Assembly: GCF_038003525.1 (NCBI RefSeq)
Contig: NZ_JBBOPI010000001.1
Coordinates: 2,347,001-2,411,000 of the forward strand
Direction: 5' to 3'
Source of the DNA: Solibacillus sp. FSL H8-0538
Lineage (GTDB): Bacteria; Bacillota; Bacilli; Bacillales_A; Planococcaceae
DNA length: 64,000 nucleotides
Of the stretch, positions 35,639 to 46,846 are shown piece after piece. Both the position numbers and the translations under genes were made by a program. Numbering within the stretch: position 1 is the stretch's first letter; each line of letters opens with the position of its first letter. Below the pieces are notes generated by a model. It saw nothing but the letters and a program-made list of their open reading frames with translations, was not told the origin of the DNA and did no database searches.

Positions 35639-37489
35639 CTACTTATAATCAATAAAAAACCGTTTATACCAGACTAGGAAAACATATACCGTCCAAATAT
35701 AACGTGCATGATTGGCTTTTTTATCATAATGTTCTTCTAAATAGCCGATTAATTTTTTACAGTCAAAGAACTCTGCTGCAAAATCTGCTTGGAACATTTC
35801 CTTTACTTGCAAATAATAGTTTTCTTCACGTAGCCAATGACGAATTGGTACAGGGAAACCTAGTTTTGGACGTTGCGCCCATTCCGCTGGTAACTCTTTG
35901 TGTGCAGCTTCACGCAATACATGCTTCGTATTGTGCTCATTCACCCTATATTGTGAAGGAATATTTTTAGCCACTTCCATGACATCTTTATCTAAGAAAG
36001 GAACACGTAACTCAATGGAGTGAGCCATACTCATTTTGTCAGCTTTTAATAAAATATCTCCTGGCAACCACAAATGTAAATCTAGATATTGCATTTTTGT
36101 CACATCATCTTCACCAGGTACCTCATCATAGATCGCTTTTGTAATGGTCTTAACAGATGGTCCTGCTTGATATTCTGATGTTAATACTTGCAGGGCGTCT
36201 TGTTCATCCCAGACGACTGCCTCCCCAATAAATCGTTCTTCTACCGTCTGACCGCCCTTTACTAAAAACTGCGTGTACTTGTTTTTTGGCAGTTTTTCGG
36301 CTTGCTTACGGATACCTTGACGTAAGCTGCTTGGTAATTGCTCATAAGTTTTCATTTTAGATGATGGTTGGTACCATTCGTAGCCACCAAAAATCTCATC
36401 AGCACCTTCACCCGATAACACAACCGTTACATCTTTACTCGCTAGCTCAGATAAAAAATATAACGGTACTGAAGATGGATTTGATTGAGGTTCATCCATA
36501 TGCCATTGAATATCCGACAATGCCTCAAAACACTGCTCTGCTGTTAAATATTTTCGTTCATTTTGTACACCAAGTTGATCTGATAAATCCTTGGCTAAAT
36601 GCGTTTCATTAAACATCGCCTCATGTTCCTCAAAACCAACAGAGAATGATTTAGTTGGTCTTAAGAGAGACGTAATGTAACTCGAATCAATTCCACCAGA
36701 CAAGAAAGCTCCCACTTTTACATCACTAATTTTATGTGCTGCTACGGACTCTTCCAACACTTGTTGAATCTCTTGGACATAGTGCTCCATTGACGCTTCT
36801 GTTGCATGGTATTTCTTATCCCAATACTTCGTGATCTTTCTTTCGCCGTTTTGAATGACCATATAGTGCGCCGGTGGTAATTTATAAACACCCTTGAAAA
36901 ACGTTTCATTCATTGCTGAATATTGAAATGTTAAATATGGACGTAGCGCATCTTTATTTAACTCTTTCATAAAGGCCGGGTAAGGTAAAAATGACTTAAT
37001 TTCAGAGCCGAATAAAAAGCTACCGTCCGTTGTATGATCTGTGTAATACAGTGGCTTAATGCCAAACCCATCGCGGGCAATAAATACAAGATCCTTTTGT
37101 TGATCCCAAATACAGAAAGCAAACATGCCTTTCAGTTTTTGAACAAATTCAAAGCCGTATTCCACATAGCCATAAATAAGCACCTCACTATCGGATTCCG
37201 TCTTGAACTGATGTCCTTTAGCAATTAAATCGGCTTTTAGTGTTTGATAGTTATAAATTTCACCATTGAATACAAGTACAATTTGACCATCCTCGCTATA
37301 AAGTGGTTGATTTGCATGCTCATTTAAATCGATAATACTTAAACGACGAAATCCCAAGGTAATATGGTGATCTGTATGTACACCGCCACTATCTGGGCCA
37401 CGGTGAATAATCGTATTCATCATTTGTTGAATCACTTCTTCATGTTTCCAATCTTTCTTTCCATGTATATAACCGATAAATCCACACAT
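35639..37489 (-). CDS. asnB: Asparagine synthetase (glutamine-hydrolysing)
   Basis: A 616-residue two-domain enzyme. Cys2 (MCGFIGY) is the glutaminase nucleophile; the class II amidotransferase domain covers residues ~1-210 (HRGPDSGG, NGEIYN). The synthetase domain has the PP-loop LSGGIDSSY near residue 258 and VVLSGEGADEIFGGY. It makes asparagine from aspartate, glutamine and ATP. Several AsnB paralogues act in wall amidation instead; this copy cannot be separated by sequence reading. Confidence 0.94.
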   Translation of the reverse strand: MCGFIGYIHGKKDWKHEEVIQQMMNTIIHRGPDSGGVHTDHHITLGFRRLSIIDLNEHANQPLYSEDGQIVLVFNGEIYNYQTLKADLIAKGHQFKTESDSEVLIYGYVEYGFEFVQKLKGMFAFCIWDQQKDLVFIARDGFGIKPLYYTDHTTDGSFLFGSEIKSFLPYPAFMKELNKDALRPYLTFQYSAMNETFFKGVYKLPPAHYMVIQNGERKITKYWDKKYHATEASMEHYVQEIQQVLEESVAAHKISDVKVGAFLSGGIDSSYITSLLRPTKSFSVGFEEHEAMFNETHLAKDLSDQLGVQNERKYLTAEQCFEALSDIQWHMDEPQSNPSSVPLYFLSELASKDVTVVLSGEGADEIFGGYEWYQPSSKMKTYEQLPSSLRQGIRKQAEKLPKNKYTQFLVKGGQTVEERFIGEAVVWDEQDALQVLTSEYQAGPSVKTITKAIYDEVPGEDDVTKMQYLDLHLWLPGDILLKADKMSMAHSIELRVPFLDKDVMEVAKNIPSQYRVNEHNTKHVLREAAHKELPAEWAQRPKLGFPVPIRHWLREENYYLQVKEMFQADFAAEFFDCKKLIGYLEEHYDKKANHARYIWTVYVFLVWYKRFFIDYK

Positions 37490-37600
37490 ATATAAGTTCT
37501 CCTATTTTTCTACTTGTTTTAGGTTGTGAAATTGTATGCTTCATATATTTCACCCAATAGAAATTTGTTTCATGCTGAACTAACGGATTAGAGAATCACC

Positions 37601-37682
37601 TAGAAGGACACAACTCTTACAAAACAGGGTGAGTTGATGCCCTTTTTTATGTGGATGGGAACGTGATACTTTCTTATCCACC
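37601..37682. repeat. Double-hairpin repeat R1, copy C
   Basis: TAGAAGGACACAACTC start; second hairpin GTGGATGGGAACG / CTTTCTTATCCAC as in copy B. It lies in the 405-bp spacer between asnB and the TVP38-family gene; the rest of that spacer (37490-37600 and 37683-37840) is AT-rich and shows nothing clear. Confidence 0.8.
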
Positions 37683-37841
37683 AAGATAAAAAGATCGAAT
37701 ACCAATCATACTCTACCTAAATACTGAAAATTAATTTGTTCCCGTTTCCATATGGAGTAAAATCCAATCCATTCACTTTTTAAGTATAATATAAGTTTAT
37801 GTATGAATTGTTTTTATTTGGAAAAATAAAAACATAAAATA

Positions 37842-37868
37842 AAAAGATGTCGTAAATTAGACATCTTT
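37842..37868 (-). terminator. Terminator of the TVP38-family gene
   Basis: AAAGATGTC and GACATCTTT arms with a T-rich tract on the minus strand, about 27 nt past the stop codon. Confidence 0.82.
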
Positions 37869-37894
37869 CATCCTGTCTATTCAATTCCTTGAGG

Positions 37895-38443
37895 CTAAGA
37901 CCATTTCTTTTTTAGCTGTACACCGATTAAAAATAATACACCGCTAAATAAAGACACCCATATAACCGTTAGCCATCTATCATTAGCAATGTTATGACCT
38001 GCTAGTGTATATGCTAACATTGTTGGAAACTTCCCTAAAACTGTCGCTACAAAAAATGATGAAAACGAGATTCCCGCAATACCTCCAAACATATTAATCG
38101 CTGCGGATGGAAGTACAGGAATTATACGTGCGATTAAAACCGCTAAAAAACCATTTTGTTGAAGTAAATTCAAAAAACCTTCAACTTTCGCCCAACGTTC
38201 TATTTTTCTTAGCGCCCAGCTCTGAAAAAAATGACGTACAAAGAGGAACATTAGACTCGCCCCAACTACTGTACCTCCCCAACTAATTGCCAAGGCTGGC
38301 CAAAAATCAAAAGTGGTCGCGATTGTCCCTGCAATTAAAGGAATCGGAAACGCTGGTACAAAGGAAAGAGCCATCATAATCAGAAAACTAATAAAGCCTG
38401 CAAATACATGCCCAGCTTCAATCCACTCGTTAATCTGTGCCAT
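37895..38443 (-). CDS. TVP38/TMEM64 (VTT domain) membrane protein
   Basis: A 182-residue protein with about five membrane segments. PAFPIPLIAGTIATTFDFWPALAISWGGTVVGA near residues 30-62 and RIIPVLPSAAINMFGGIAGIS near 108-128 are the paired re-entrant motifs of the DedA/TVP38 superfamily, linked to phospholipid scrambling or flipping. Monocistronic. The exact lipid substrate is not readable. Confidence 0.86.
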   Translation of the reverse strand: MAQINEWIEAGHVFAGFISFLIMMALSFVPAFPIPLIAGTIATTFDFWPALAISWGGTVVGASLMFLFVRHFFQSWALRKIERWAKVEGFLNLLQQNGFLAVLIARIIPVLPSAAINMFGGIAGISFSSFFVATVLGKFPTMLAYTLAGHNIANDRWLTVIWVSLFSGVLFLIGVQLKKKWS

Positions 38444-38673
38444 TGATACACATGCTTTCTTTTCTCAAATAGTATATTTCTTCAGCTACTGGTTCTAGCT
38501 CAGACTCTTCTGCTTTTTCACTTTAATTAAGTGTAACTGTTGACCATTTTTTAATGCTAAATGCTTCGCTTTAGTATAAGACAACGAAAATCAATGTGAT
38601 TTAACAAGCTAGTAACGATTCATTTGATATGGTTCATACCTAAACCTGAACCCGTTTAACTTGAAATAGTCGT

Positions 38674-39453
38674 TTATTGTTCTTTTTCTTCCACCTTGCG
38701 TGGCTGTAATTCTGGTGTTCGCTCCAACTGCTCAATAAACGATCTTGATTTCAAACGAATGCCTGTTTGCTCCTCGTAAATCGTCGTGACAATTCTTTTA
38801 ATGAATTGTTTCGTTTGCAGCTTGAGCTCAAGCTTGCCTATTTGATCAATCGGGACTGTGTAAAACATGCGGATGAGCTTCACCTGCGTTGGTGTCAGAC
38901 GAATAATGTACGGATCTAAATGGAAGCAGCGGTGACATAAAAAGCCTCCCTGACTAAAAGAAAAAGCAAATTCTCCGTCCACTGCACCACAGCCTGCACA
39001 TGCATGAAGAATAGGCTGCACACCCGCGTAAGGTAGTAGCTTCCAGTCAACAAATAAAGCGACCGCTTCTGGATCATATCCTTCATCAATTGCATTCAAC
39101 GCCTGAAGTAGTACATCAAATACGAATGGTTCAGGGGTGCCTTCTTCGACTAAACGATCTGTTAATTCAACAATATAGCTCGCATACGCCGTTGCAACGA
39201 TATCCGTTTGCACATGACGCATTGCGTTAAAATGCTCACCCTGTTGCATCGTGCCCATGCCGGACGTGCGCTGTACTAAATATGAGCCGTGCATAAATGG
39301 TTGTGTTACCCCAGCAAGACGACTTGTTGGTTTTTTCGCGCCTCTCGCCATACAGGCTACTTTTCCAGCCTCGCGTGTCATGAGCGTCACAATTTTATTT
39401 GATTCCCCGTAAGCACGGGCTTTTAAAACAATGCCTTCCCATTTATGAAGCAA
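38674..39453 (-). CDS. recO: DNA repair protein RecO
   Basis: A ~259-residue protein with an N-terminal OB fold (HKWEGIVLKARAYGESNKIVTL, ARGAKKPTSRL) and a C-terminal zinc site (CAGCG … CHRC near residues 145-170). RecO loads RecA onto single-stranded DNA with RecR. Start TTG 39453 is proposed by alignment to B. subtilis RecO; ATG 39465 is possible but has AAAGG immediately against it. Confidence 0.93.
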   Translation of the reverse strand: MLHKWEGIVLKARAYGESNKIVTLMTREAGKVACMARGAKKPTSRLAGVTQPFMHGSYLVQRTSGMGTMQQGEHFNAMRHVQTDIVATAYASYIVELTDRLVEEGTPEPFVFDVLLQALNAIDEGYDPEAVALFVDWKLLPYAGVQPILHACAGCGAVDGEFAFSFSQGGFLCHRCFHLDPYIIRLTPTQVKLIRMFYTVPIDQIGKLELKLQTKQFIKRIVTTIYEEQTGIRLKSRSFIEQLERTPELQPRKVEEKEQ

Positions 39454-39600
39454 AGACTCGCACATCCTTTAAATGACTATTATCTATTTATTATACATGA
39501 AAAAAGACGTATAGAGGCAGTAGCTGTCTTACATTTATATTTATTGTATTTGTCAAATCGTTTATCACAGGGTTGAGCAAAAGCGCTAAATTACCTACCT

Positions 39601-39735
39601 AGCCTCCCTGACATGCGCTGGCCGAAAACAACGCCGCGTCCATGCGGCATTGTCGGCATTAGCACGTCCTTGTGCGTCGAGAGTCCGAAGTGAAGGCGTT
39701 CTCTCCCTTCGCCTTGTCGATGGGAGAGTCATCCG
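39601..39735. repeat. GC-rich hairpin spacer between recO and era (R3 type)
   Basis: Contains nested hairpins: GCCGC-GTCCAT-GCGGC (39633-39648) inside GCCGA/TCGGC arms (39621-39656), and GCAC-GTCCTT-GTGC (39662-39675). Composition is much richer in G and C than the neighbouring genes. No coding frame; the small yqzL gene found here in B. subtilis was not seen. Confidence 0.55.
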
Positions 39736-39746
39736 TTATTATCCAC

Positions 39747-39780
39747 AAAAAAAGGATAGCAACGGCATGCCGCACTATCC
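39747..39780 (-). terminator. Terminator of the era transcript
   Basis: GGATAG and CTATCC arms enclosing a CGGCATGCCG palindrome, followed by a T run on the minus strand, 8 nt after the era stop codon. Confidence 0.88.
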
Positions 39781-39787
39781 TAAAGTA

Positions 39788-41477
<1,690 letters not shown>

Positions 41478-41491
<14 letters not shown>

Positions 41492-41963
41492 TGGTGTCAC
41501 GACCTAAACCGTAAGACGCCAAAATTTCGTCTTGTTTGCCGAACATTTCCTTTTCATCTTGTTCTGTCATATGATCATAGCCAAGTAAATGCAAGAAGCC
41601 ATGCACCGCTAGGAAGCCAAGCTCACGTTCAAATGAATGACCATATTCCTGCGCTTGTTCTTTCGTGCGATCTGTCGAAATAATAATATCGCCTAAAATA
41701 CGCGGAATCCCTTCCCCAATAATTTGCACTTCCCCATCGCCTAATTCCTCTAGCGCGAAAGATATTACATCTGTCGGTTGATCTTTATCGCGGTATTCGC
41801 GGTTAATTTCATGAATCGCCTCATTTGTAACAAATGAAATCGACACCTCTGAGCCGTCCTCGATATTTTCTACTTCTGCAGCATGTTGTAATAGTTTTTC
41901 AACAAGTGCAATATGCGCCTCTTTTACTTCGTTTGTTTCATCTAAAAAATCAATATTTAACAT
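41478..41963 (-). CDS. ybeY: rRNA maturation endoribonuclease YbeY
   Basis: A 161-residue zinc-dependent RNase for 16S rRNA 3' processing and ribosome quality control. The metal motif [11 protein letters not shown] (H-x3-H-x5-H) lies near residues 120-130, and the conserved arginine/aspartate strand [15 protein letters not shown] near 60-75. It follows pgpH by 12 nt. Confidence 0.96.
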
Positions 41964-41975
41964 ATTGTTCCCCTC

Positions 41976-44093
41976 CTACGCTTCTTTTGGATACTCAATG
42001 CGTGAATGGAAAATCCCATTTAACGTTTCACATAACACTCGTTCAATCGTTTTTAACTCTTTAATCGAAACGTCACATTCGTCAAACTGATTGTCTTGCA
42101 CACGGTCTTGAATAATTGATTGAATTAATTTTTGAATTTTTTCTGCGCTTGGTTGCTTCATAGAACGCACCGCTGCCTCTACACTATCCGCAATACTAAT
42201 AATAGCAGCTTCCTTCGTTTGTGGTTTTGGCCCTGGGTAACGGAATACCATCTCATCTAGCTGTTTCCCTTCTTCCTTTGCTTTAAACAAGAAGAATTTC
42301 AGTAGGCTTGTTCCGTGATGCTGTAGCGCTATATCGATAATCTCTTGCGGCATTTTATGTTTCTTTAGAAGTTCCGCACCGTCCGTCGTATGCGCAATTA
42401 TAATTTCTGCACTATTTTCAGGGGACATGCTATCATGTGGATTAATTCCTGACATTTGATTTTCAATAAAAAATAACGCGCGCCTTGTTTTTCCAACATC
42501 ATGATAATAACAGCCCACGCGTGCGAGTAGTCCGTCTGCACCGATTGCCTCGCATGCCGCCTCTGCCAAATTCGCTACCATAACACTATGATGATATGTA
42601 CCTGGTGTTTCCATTAAAATTTTCTTCAGTAATGGATGATTCGGGTTCGATAATTCGATTAAACGCATTGTCGACAACAATCCAAATGCAGATTCGAAAA
42701 ACGGCAGTAACCCCATCGTTAGCGCGCCAGATAAAATCCCAGACACAATCCCTGCTGAAGTATAGAAGCCAATCTCCATAAAGCCATATCCAGACTGTGA
42801 CATTAGTAAATAAAAGGCGATAAATAATAAATTTACAACCATAATGACACCGCAAGCCTGCAATAAATGCGCACGCTTTTCCAAACTGCGCATAAAGAAT
42901 AATGATGCAAAGCCTCCGAAAATAATATACAGCGCAATATCCATTTGTAAAACAGCCGCATAGCCTTCATGAAACATAACACCTGCAGCTGCTGCAGTCA
43001 TAACCGTTACTACGCTCGCTGCCTTTTCATTTGCGAGTAAGCGGACAAGCATAGTCGCCAGTGCTGACGGATAAACAAATCCTATCATGACGTCAAAATT
43101 TTCTGCTACAAGACTCATTAACTTCATCATAACAATAGATAATGAATATACAATTACTGTCACAAGAAGTGCATTGCGTTTTTTTGTTAGCTCCGCTTTT
43201 GAATGGTCGAATAAAATATATATAAAGGACATTTGCAATAGTACTAATATTATTAATCCAATAATTGGCTTCATAGAAGTTTGATTATCGATCATGCCAA
43301 GCAACTCTAATTGGCGATATACTTCGCGGTTAATGACTTCGCCTTCCTGTATGATAATTTGCCCTTGTAAAATACGTGTTGGCTCTATTGCTTCACGTGC
43401 CTGCTGAACTAGCGCTGCTTTTTTTTCTTCATCTAGCAGTTCTGTCTCTACAATAGCAGCTCGACCAATTGTAATTACCACGTTTAACACGGATTCATCA
43501 ATGCTAATTTGCTGACGTATTTTACTTTCAAACTCATTGCGAAACGCAGTTAAATTTTCTTTACGAATCGGCTTTTTTAAACTTCCTTCTACTAAATTAG
43601 TTAATATATCTCGAGCATTTTGCAAATTCACTTCGCTCGCTGTTAATAAAGACTCTAGCTGCGTATCCGTAATTGTTAACGATTCTTGATTTTCAATAAT
43701 ATCTTTTAGTTTATTTCGTAATAGACTTATCCGTTCTTCACGTGAATATGGTTTTTCCATTTGTGAGAGTTCGGTTTTCACATCAATAGCAATGTCAAAT
43801 ATCGTAGTTACAAATGTCTCACGATGACCAGCGATTTCATCATGAAAAACATAAACGGGCTCAACTGCATTTCCTGCTACGGTACGCTCTTGCTCAGTTT
43901 TGACGGTATCCTCAACCGTTTTGACGGACCGAATCGTTTCCGGGGCAAGCTCAGTTAACTGAATATCATATGTAACACCTAAAACGTTTCCAAGCATTAA
44001 GAAAAACTGTAAAAACGCGGTAAGGAGAAGGACAGAAATTAAAAAAGATCTAAAACCAATTAAATCAACTATTTTTTTCAGTTGCTTATCCAT
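41976..44093 (-). CDS. pgpH: Cyclic-di-AMP phosphodiesterase PgpH (7TM-HD)
   Basis: A 705-residue membrane enzyme. One N-terminal helix, a large extracytoplasmic 7TMR-HDED domain (residues ~45-270), then a block of seven helices (~275-470), and a cytosolic HD hydrolase domain with YHHSVMVANLAEAA and YYHDVGKTRR (H…HD) and HTTDGAELLKKH. It degrades c-di-AMP. The gene order phoH-pgpH-ybeY matches B. subtilis yqfF. Confidence 0.94.
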   Translation of the reverse strand: MDKQLKKIVDLIGFRSFLISVLLLTAFLQFFLMLGNVLGVTYDIQLTELAPETIRSVKTVEDTVKTEQERTVAGNAVEPVYVFHDEIAGHRETFVTTIFDIAIDVKTELSQMEKPYSREERISLLRNKLKDIIENQESLTITDTQLESLLTASEVNLQNARDILTNLVEGSLKKPIRKENLTAFRNEFESKIRQQISIDESVLNVVITIGRAAIVETELLDEEKKAALVQQAREAIEPTRILQGQIIIQEGEVINREVYRQLELLGMIDNQTSMKPIIGLIILVLLQMSFIYILFDHSKAELTKKRNALLVTVIVYSLSIVMMKLMSLVAENFDVMIGFVYPSALATMLVRLLANEKAASVVTVMTAAAAGVMFHEGYAAVLQMDIALYIIFGGFASLFFMRSLEKRAHLLQACGVIMVVNLLFIAFYLLMSQSGYGFMEIGFYTSAGIVSGILSGALTMGLLPFFESAFGLLSTMRLIELSNPNHPLLKKILMETPGTYHHSVMVANLAEAACEAIGADGLLARVGCYYHDVGKTRRALFFIENQMSGINPHDSMSPENSAEIIIAHTTDGAELLKKHKMPQEIIDIALQHHGTSLLKFFLFKAKEEGKQLDEMVFRYPGPKPQTKEAAIISIADSVEAAVRSMKQPSAEKIQKLIQSIIQDRVQDNQFDECDVSIKELKTIERVLCETLNGIFHSRIEYPKEA

Positions 44094-44225
44094 TATGCAC
44101 CCCCAACTCTATATATGTTTATTCTACCAATTTATTAATATTATTTCATGAAAACAACAGATGTTTTTTTATTCAATAATAGAAACATACATCTAGCCAA
44201 AAATAGGGCGAGCGTTTAAGAAAGG

Positions 44226-44430
44226 TATAATTCCCTTACCACGAACTAAAGCGCTAAAGCGCCTGCTTAGCCCCGACAAGCTGCTTGCTAGCCCGAAGCG
44301 AAAGTAAACGATCCACCACTTTCGCTAGAGGGCAGACCGCGACCTTGAGGGGCTGGCGCTTTAGCCTAGACGTAGCATTTACTTATTTGAAAGTTATCCA
44401 CATGGCGAAGTTTTATAATTCCCTTACCAC
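44226..44430. repeat. R2 repeat, copy X, bounded by a 17-bp direct repeat
   Basis: The core 44328-44421 is about 90 % identical to 47778-47871 (shared CAGACCGCGACC, GGGGCTGGCGCTTTAGCC, TTATCCACATGGCGAA). Upstream a hairpin AGCGAAAGT … ACTTTCGCT precedes the core. The unit is bounded by TATAATTCCCTTACCAC at 44226-44242 and 44414-44430. The stretch 44178-44222 before it resembles part of repeat R1. No gene lies in 44094-44469. Confidence 0.75.
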
Positions 44431-44463
44431 TAAAAAAGCAAAACCCTATGAAGGATTTTGCTT
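44431..44463 (-). terminator. Terminator of phoH
   Basis: AAGCAAAA and TTTTGCTT arms (with inner CC/GG) followed by a T run on the minus strand, 8 nt after the stop codon. Confidence 0.85.
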
Positions 44464-44469
44464 GTCGTT

Positions 44470-45429
44470 TTATAATTCTTGCTCGGCGTACGCTTGAATT
44501 ACTCTTGCTACAAGTGGATGTCTTACAACATCGCCCTGTTCAAGGATTTGGAAGTGTATATCTTTTACATATTTTAATGTGCGCTCGGCGATAATTAAGC
44601 CTGATTCTCTGTTTTTTGGTAAGTCAATTTGTGTTTTATCCCCTGTAATGACCATTTTCGAACCGAAACCAAGTCGCGTTAGAAACATTTTCATTTGCTG
44701 ATGTGTAGTATTTTGTGCCTCGTCTAAAATTACGAAGGCATCATCTAATGTACGGCCACGCATATATGCAAGCGGTGCAATTTCAATTGTACCTCGCTCA
44801 ATTAGGCGCTGGGTTTGCTCAGTACCGTAAATATCATGTAGCGCATCATATAAAGGGCGTAAATACGGATCTACCTTCTCTTTCAAGTCCCCTGGTAAAA
44901 ATCCTAGTGACTCCCCAGCTTCTACAGCAGGACGTGATAAGATAATACGCTTCACATGTCCATTTTTAAGTGCCTGAGTTGCCATCACTACCGCTAAATA
45001 CGTTTTCCCCGTACCTGCTGGACCGATACCGAAAATTAAATCCTTATGACGAATCGCCTTTATGTATTCGCGCTGACCAATAGTTTTTGCACGAATGGTC
45101 TTGCCCTTAGAATTACGTGCGATTTCTTCATCGTATAGCTCAGCAAAATACTCAATAGTGCCCTTGCCCACCATTTCAATTGCCGTCGTCACGTCACGTT
45201 GGTCAATATTAATATTTTTTCGAATTACTTTTAGTAAAGCTTCTAAAACAAGTGATGCATTCCTTTTTTGCTGTTCATCCTCGCCAGCAATTTGAATCAC
45301 TTCGCCTCGAGTAATAATTTGCACTTTGAATGTCTCTTCAATGAGCGTAATATTCCCATCTGAGATGCCAAGTAACATAACTGCTTCATTCGGATTATCA
45401 ATTTGTAGCTCTACTAGTTTTTCTGACAT
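44470..45429 (-). CDS. phoH: PhoH-like ATPase
   Basis: A ~319-residue protein: an N-terminal KH-like segment (residues ~10-85) followed by a P-loop ATPase domain with GPAGTGKTYLAV (near 135), RPAVEAGESLGFLPGD and Walker B VILDEAQNTT. The family is linked to RNA metabolism. ATG 45429 follows AAGGAGAA at good spacing. It comes directly after yqfD. Confidence 0.93.
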   Translation of the reverse strand: MSEKLVELQIDNPNEAVMLLGISDGNITLIEETFKVQIITRGEVIQIAGEDEQQKRNASLVLEALLKVIRKNINIDQRDVTTAIEMVGKGTIEYFAELYDEEIARNSKGKTIRAKTIGQREYIKAIRHKDLIFGIGPAGTGKTYLAVVMATQALKNGHVKRIILSRPAVEAGESLGFLPGDLKEKVDPYLRPLYDALHDIYGTEQTQRLIERGTIEIAPLAYMRGRTLDDAFVILDEAQNTTHQQMKMFLTRLGFGSKMVITGDKTQIDLPKNRESGLIIAERTLKYVKDIHFQILEQGDVVRHPLVARVIQAYAEQEL

Positions 45430-45431
45430 AA

Positions 45432-46541
45432 TCATTCTCCTTGATAAATAGGGTAGGGTGTCGCAATGTTTTCATTTACCAAAAATAGGACTTTCCCCTT
45501 TACTGTATCATCATCAATCGTCACGTGCAAAAGATTTTCTTTTTTTATGACTGATTTTAACGGTAAAGACTGCAACATCTTTTCATGAAGTAACGGTAAA
45601 ACGAATGATTCGATCTGCTCCTCTTCTAGTACCTCTGTAACACTTGCGAACTTCTGATAAGGTACTCTATCTACCAGCAATGCTAACGGCTTTACAGACT
45701 GTCCCTCGATCGCCTCAGCAATACGTTGCCAATCCCATTTGAGCTCCCACCCGTGCTCAATTAGCGTCTGGTACTCGACATTACGCGGAATTGTAAAAGT
45801 AGATTCAAGCCAGTAATCCGCATATACCTCCCCCACGGCTCCGACGACGAAGCGTTCCTCCCCCCTTTCTAATATCCCTGACACGAGCGTATCGCCTTTA
45901 TAAACAGTCATATTTGGAAATACTTTACGCTCTCCACTTTGTAGCTGAAAATGCGTAATGACGCCACTATTAGACGCTATGAGATGATGTGGCTTTGATA
46001 GGTTTTCTTTCGATTCATTAATCGGTGCCAACTGCGGCGAAATAATTATTTTGCTTCCTTGCTTTGTTATATGTACCCATGAAAATTCTCTGTAATTTTG
46101 CATGATCTCTTGACGCATTAAATAGTCATTTAGCAATCGGCTTTTGTGCATAGGTGCATGTAATGTTAGCTCCTCCTGTAAAAACTGCTGTACGCTATCT
46201 GCTAGTTCAATTGTTGGTGCCTCCACGTCGATGCGCCAAATAAATTGCATGAGTACGAGTGGCATAAGGATTAACAGCATCACACCGAACAATGTTGTGG
46301 CATCCTTTTGTAAAATGCGTGACGGGTTTGCATATCTAATTTGAAGCTTTAAGCGAAAACGGCGGCGCCCCTTTCTTACATGGGTGAGATGACGGCGTTC
46401 CAATGCAAATTGTATTGTTTTTTCCTTTACTGTAAACTGGTACATATTTACGCGTGCACCATGTAAATATTGGAAAAATTCACCTACACCTGTTGTTCGT
46501 TGCACTGTAATAAAAATTAGTCGTCGGTTCCACTTTTTCAT
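45432..46541 (-). CDS. yqfD: Sporulation protein YqfD
   Basis: A 369-residue protein with a single membrane helix near residues 84-103 and a long extracytoplasmic part containing repeated beta-rich segments (PNMTVYKGDTLVSGILERG), similar to sporulation stage IV YqfD. In B. subtilis the homologue is made under SigE in the mother cell and aids spore development. It overlaps yqfC by ATGA. Confidence 0.9.
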   Translation of the reverse strand: MKKWNRRLIFITVQRTTGVGEFFQYLHGARVNMYQFTVKEKTIQFALERRHLTHVRKGRRRFRLKLQIRYANPSRILQKDATTLFGVMLLILMPLVLMQFIWRIDVEAPTIELADSVQQFLQEELTLHAPMHKSRLLNDYLMRQEIMQNYREFSWVHITKQGSKIIISPQLAPINESKENLSKPHHLIASNSGVITHFQLQSGERKVFPNMTVYKGDTLVSGILERGEERFVVGAVGEVYADYWLESTFTIPRNVEYQTLIEHGWELKWDWQRIAEAIEGQSVKPLALLVDRVPYQKFASVTEVLEEEQIESFVLPLLHEKMLQSLPLKSVIKKENLLHVTIDDDTVKGKVLFLVNENIATPYPIYQGE

Positions 46542-46774
46542 AACACCAACCGCTCAATTGTGAAGCTTTGGAGCTCTTCACATAAAATAATAAAGCCGTC
46601 CTCTTGTAAGTACTTAACGGCTAATTCCTTCCCTGTAATATGAACGGAAAAGGGCTTAATTATACAAGTACACTGCTGCTCTGTAATGGATTGTATTGTG
46701 TAATCACCACTATATTTCATCACTTCAAAGCGGTTTAACTGTAGCATTTGCTCGGTTTGGAATAATTTCTTCAA
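46538..46774 (-). CDS. yqfC: Sporulation protein YqfC
   Basis: A ~78-residue YabP/YqfC-family protein (LNRFEVMKYSGDYTIQSITEQ, then VHITGKELAVKYLQEDGFIILCEELQSFTIE), as found upstream of yqfD in sporulating Bacillales. The start is TTG 46774, preceded by GGGGG at 46783-46787; an open frame back to 46840 crosses a terminator and is not used. The ribosome site lies inside that terminator's 3' arm. Confidence 0.82.
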   Translation of the reverse strand: MKKLFQTEQMLQLNRFEVMKYSGDYTIQSITEQQCTCIIKPFSVHITGKELAVKYLQEDGFIILCEELQSFTIERLVL

Positions 46775-46775
46775 T

Positions 46776-46819
46776 AAAAAAACCCCCTTTTGCCGTAATA
46801 TATGCCGCGGCAAAAGAGG
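46776..46819 (-). terminator. Terminator upstream of yqfC that contains its ribosome site
   Basis: CTTTTGCCG (46808-46816 region) and CGGCAAAAG (46787-46795 region) pair across a 12-nt loop; the 3' arm runs into GGGGG and seven T on the minus strand. It ends the lipoprotein transcript, and the G5 tract is the Shine-Dalgarno site of yqfC. Confidence 0.82.
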
Positions 46820-46846
46820 ACATGTATCAAATTTAAACATTCACAT

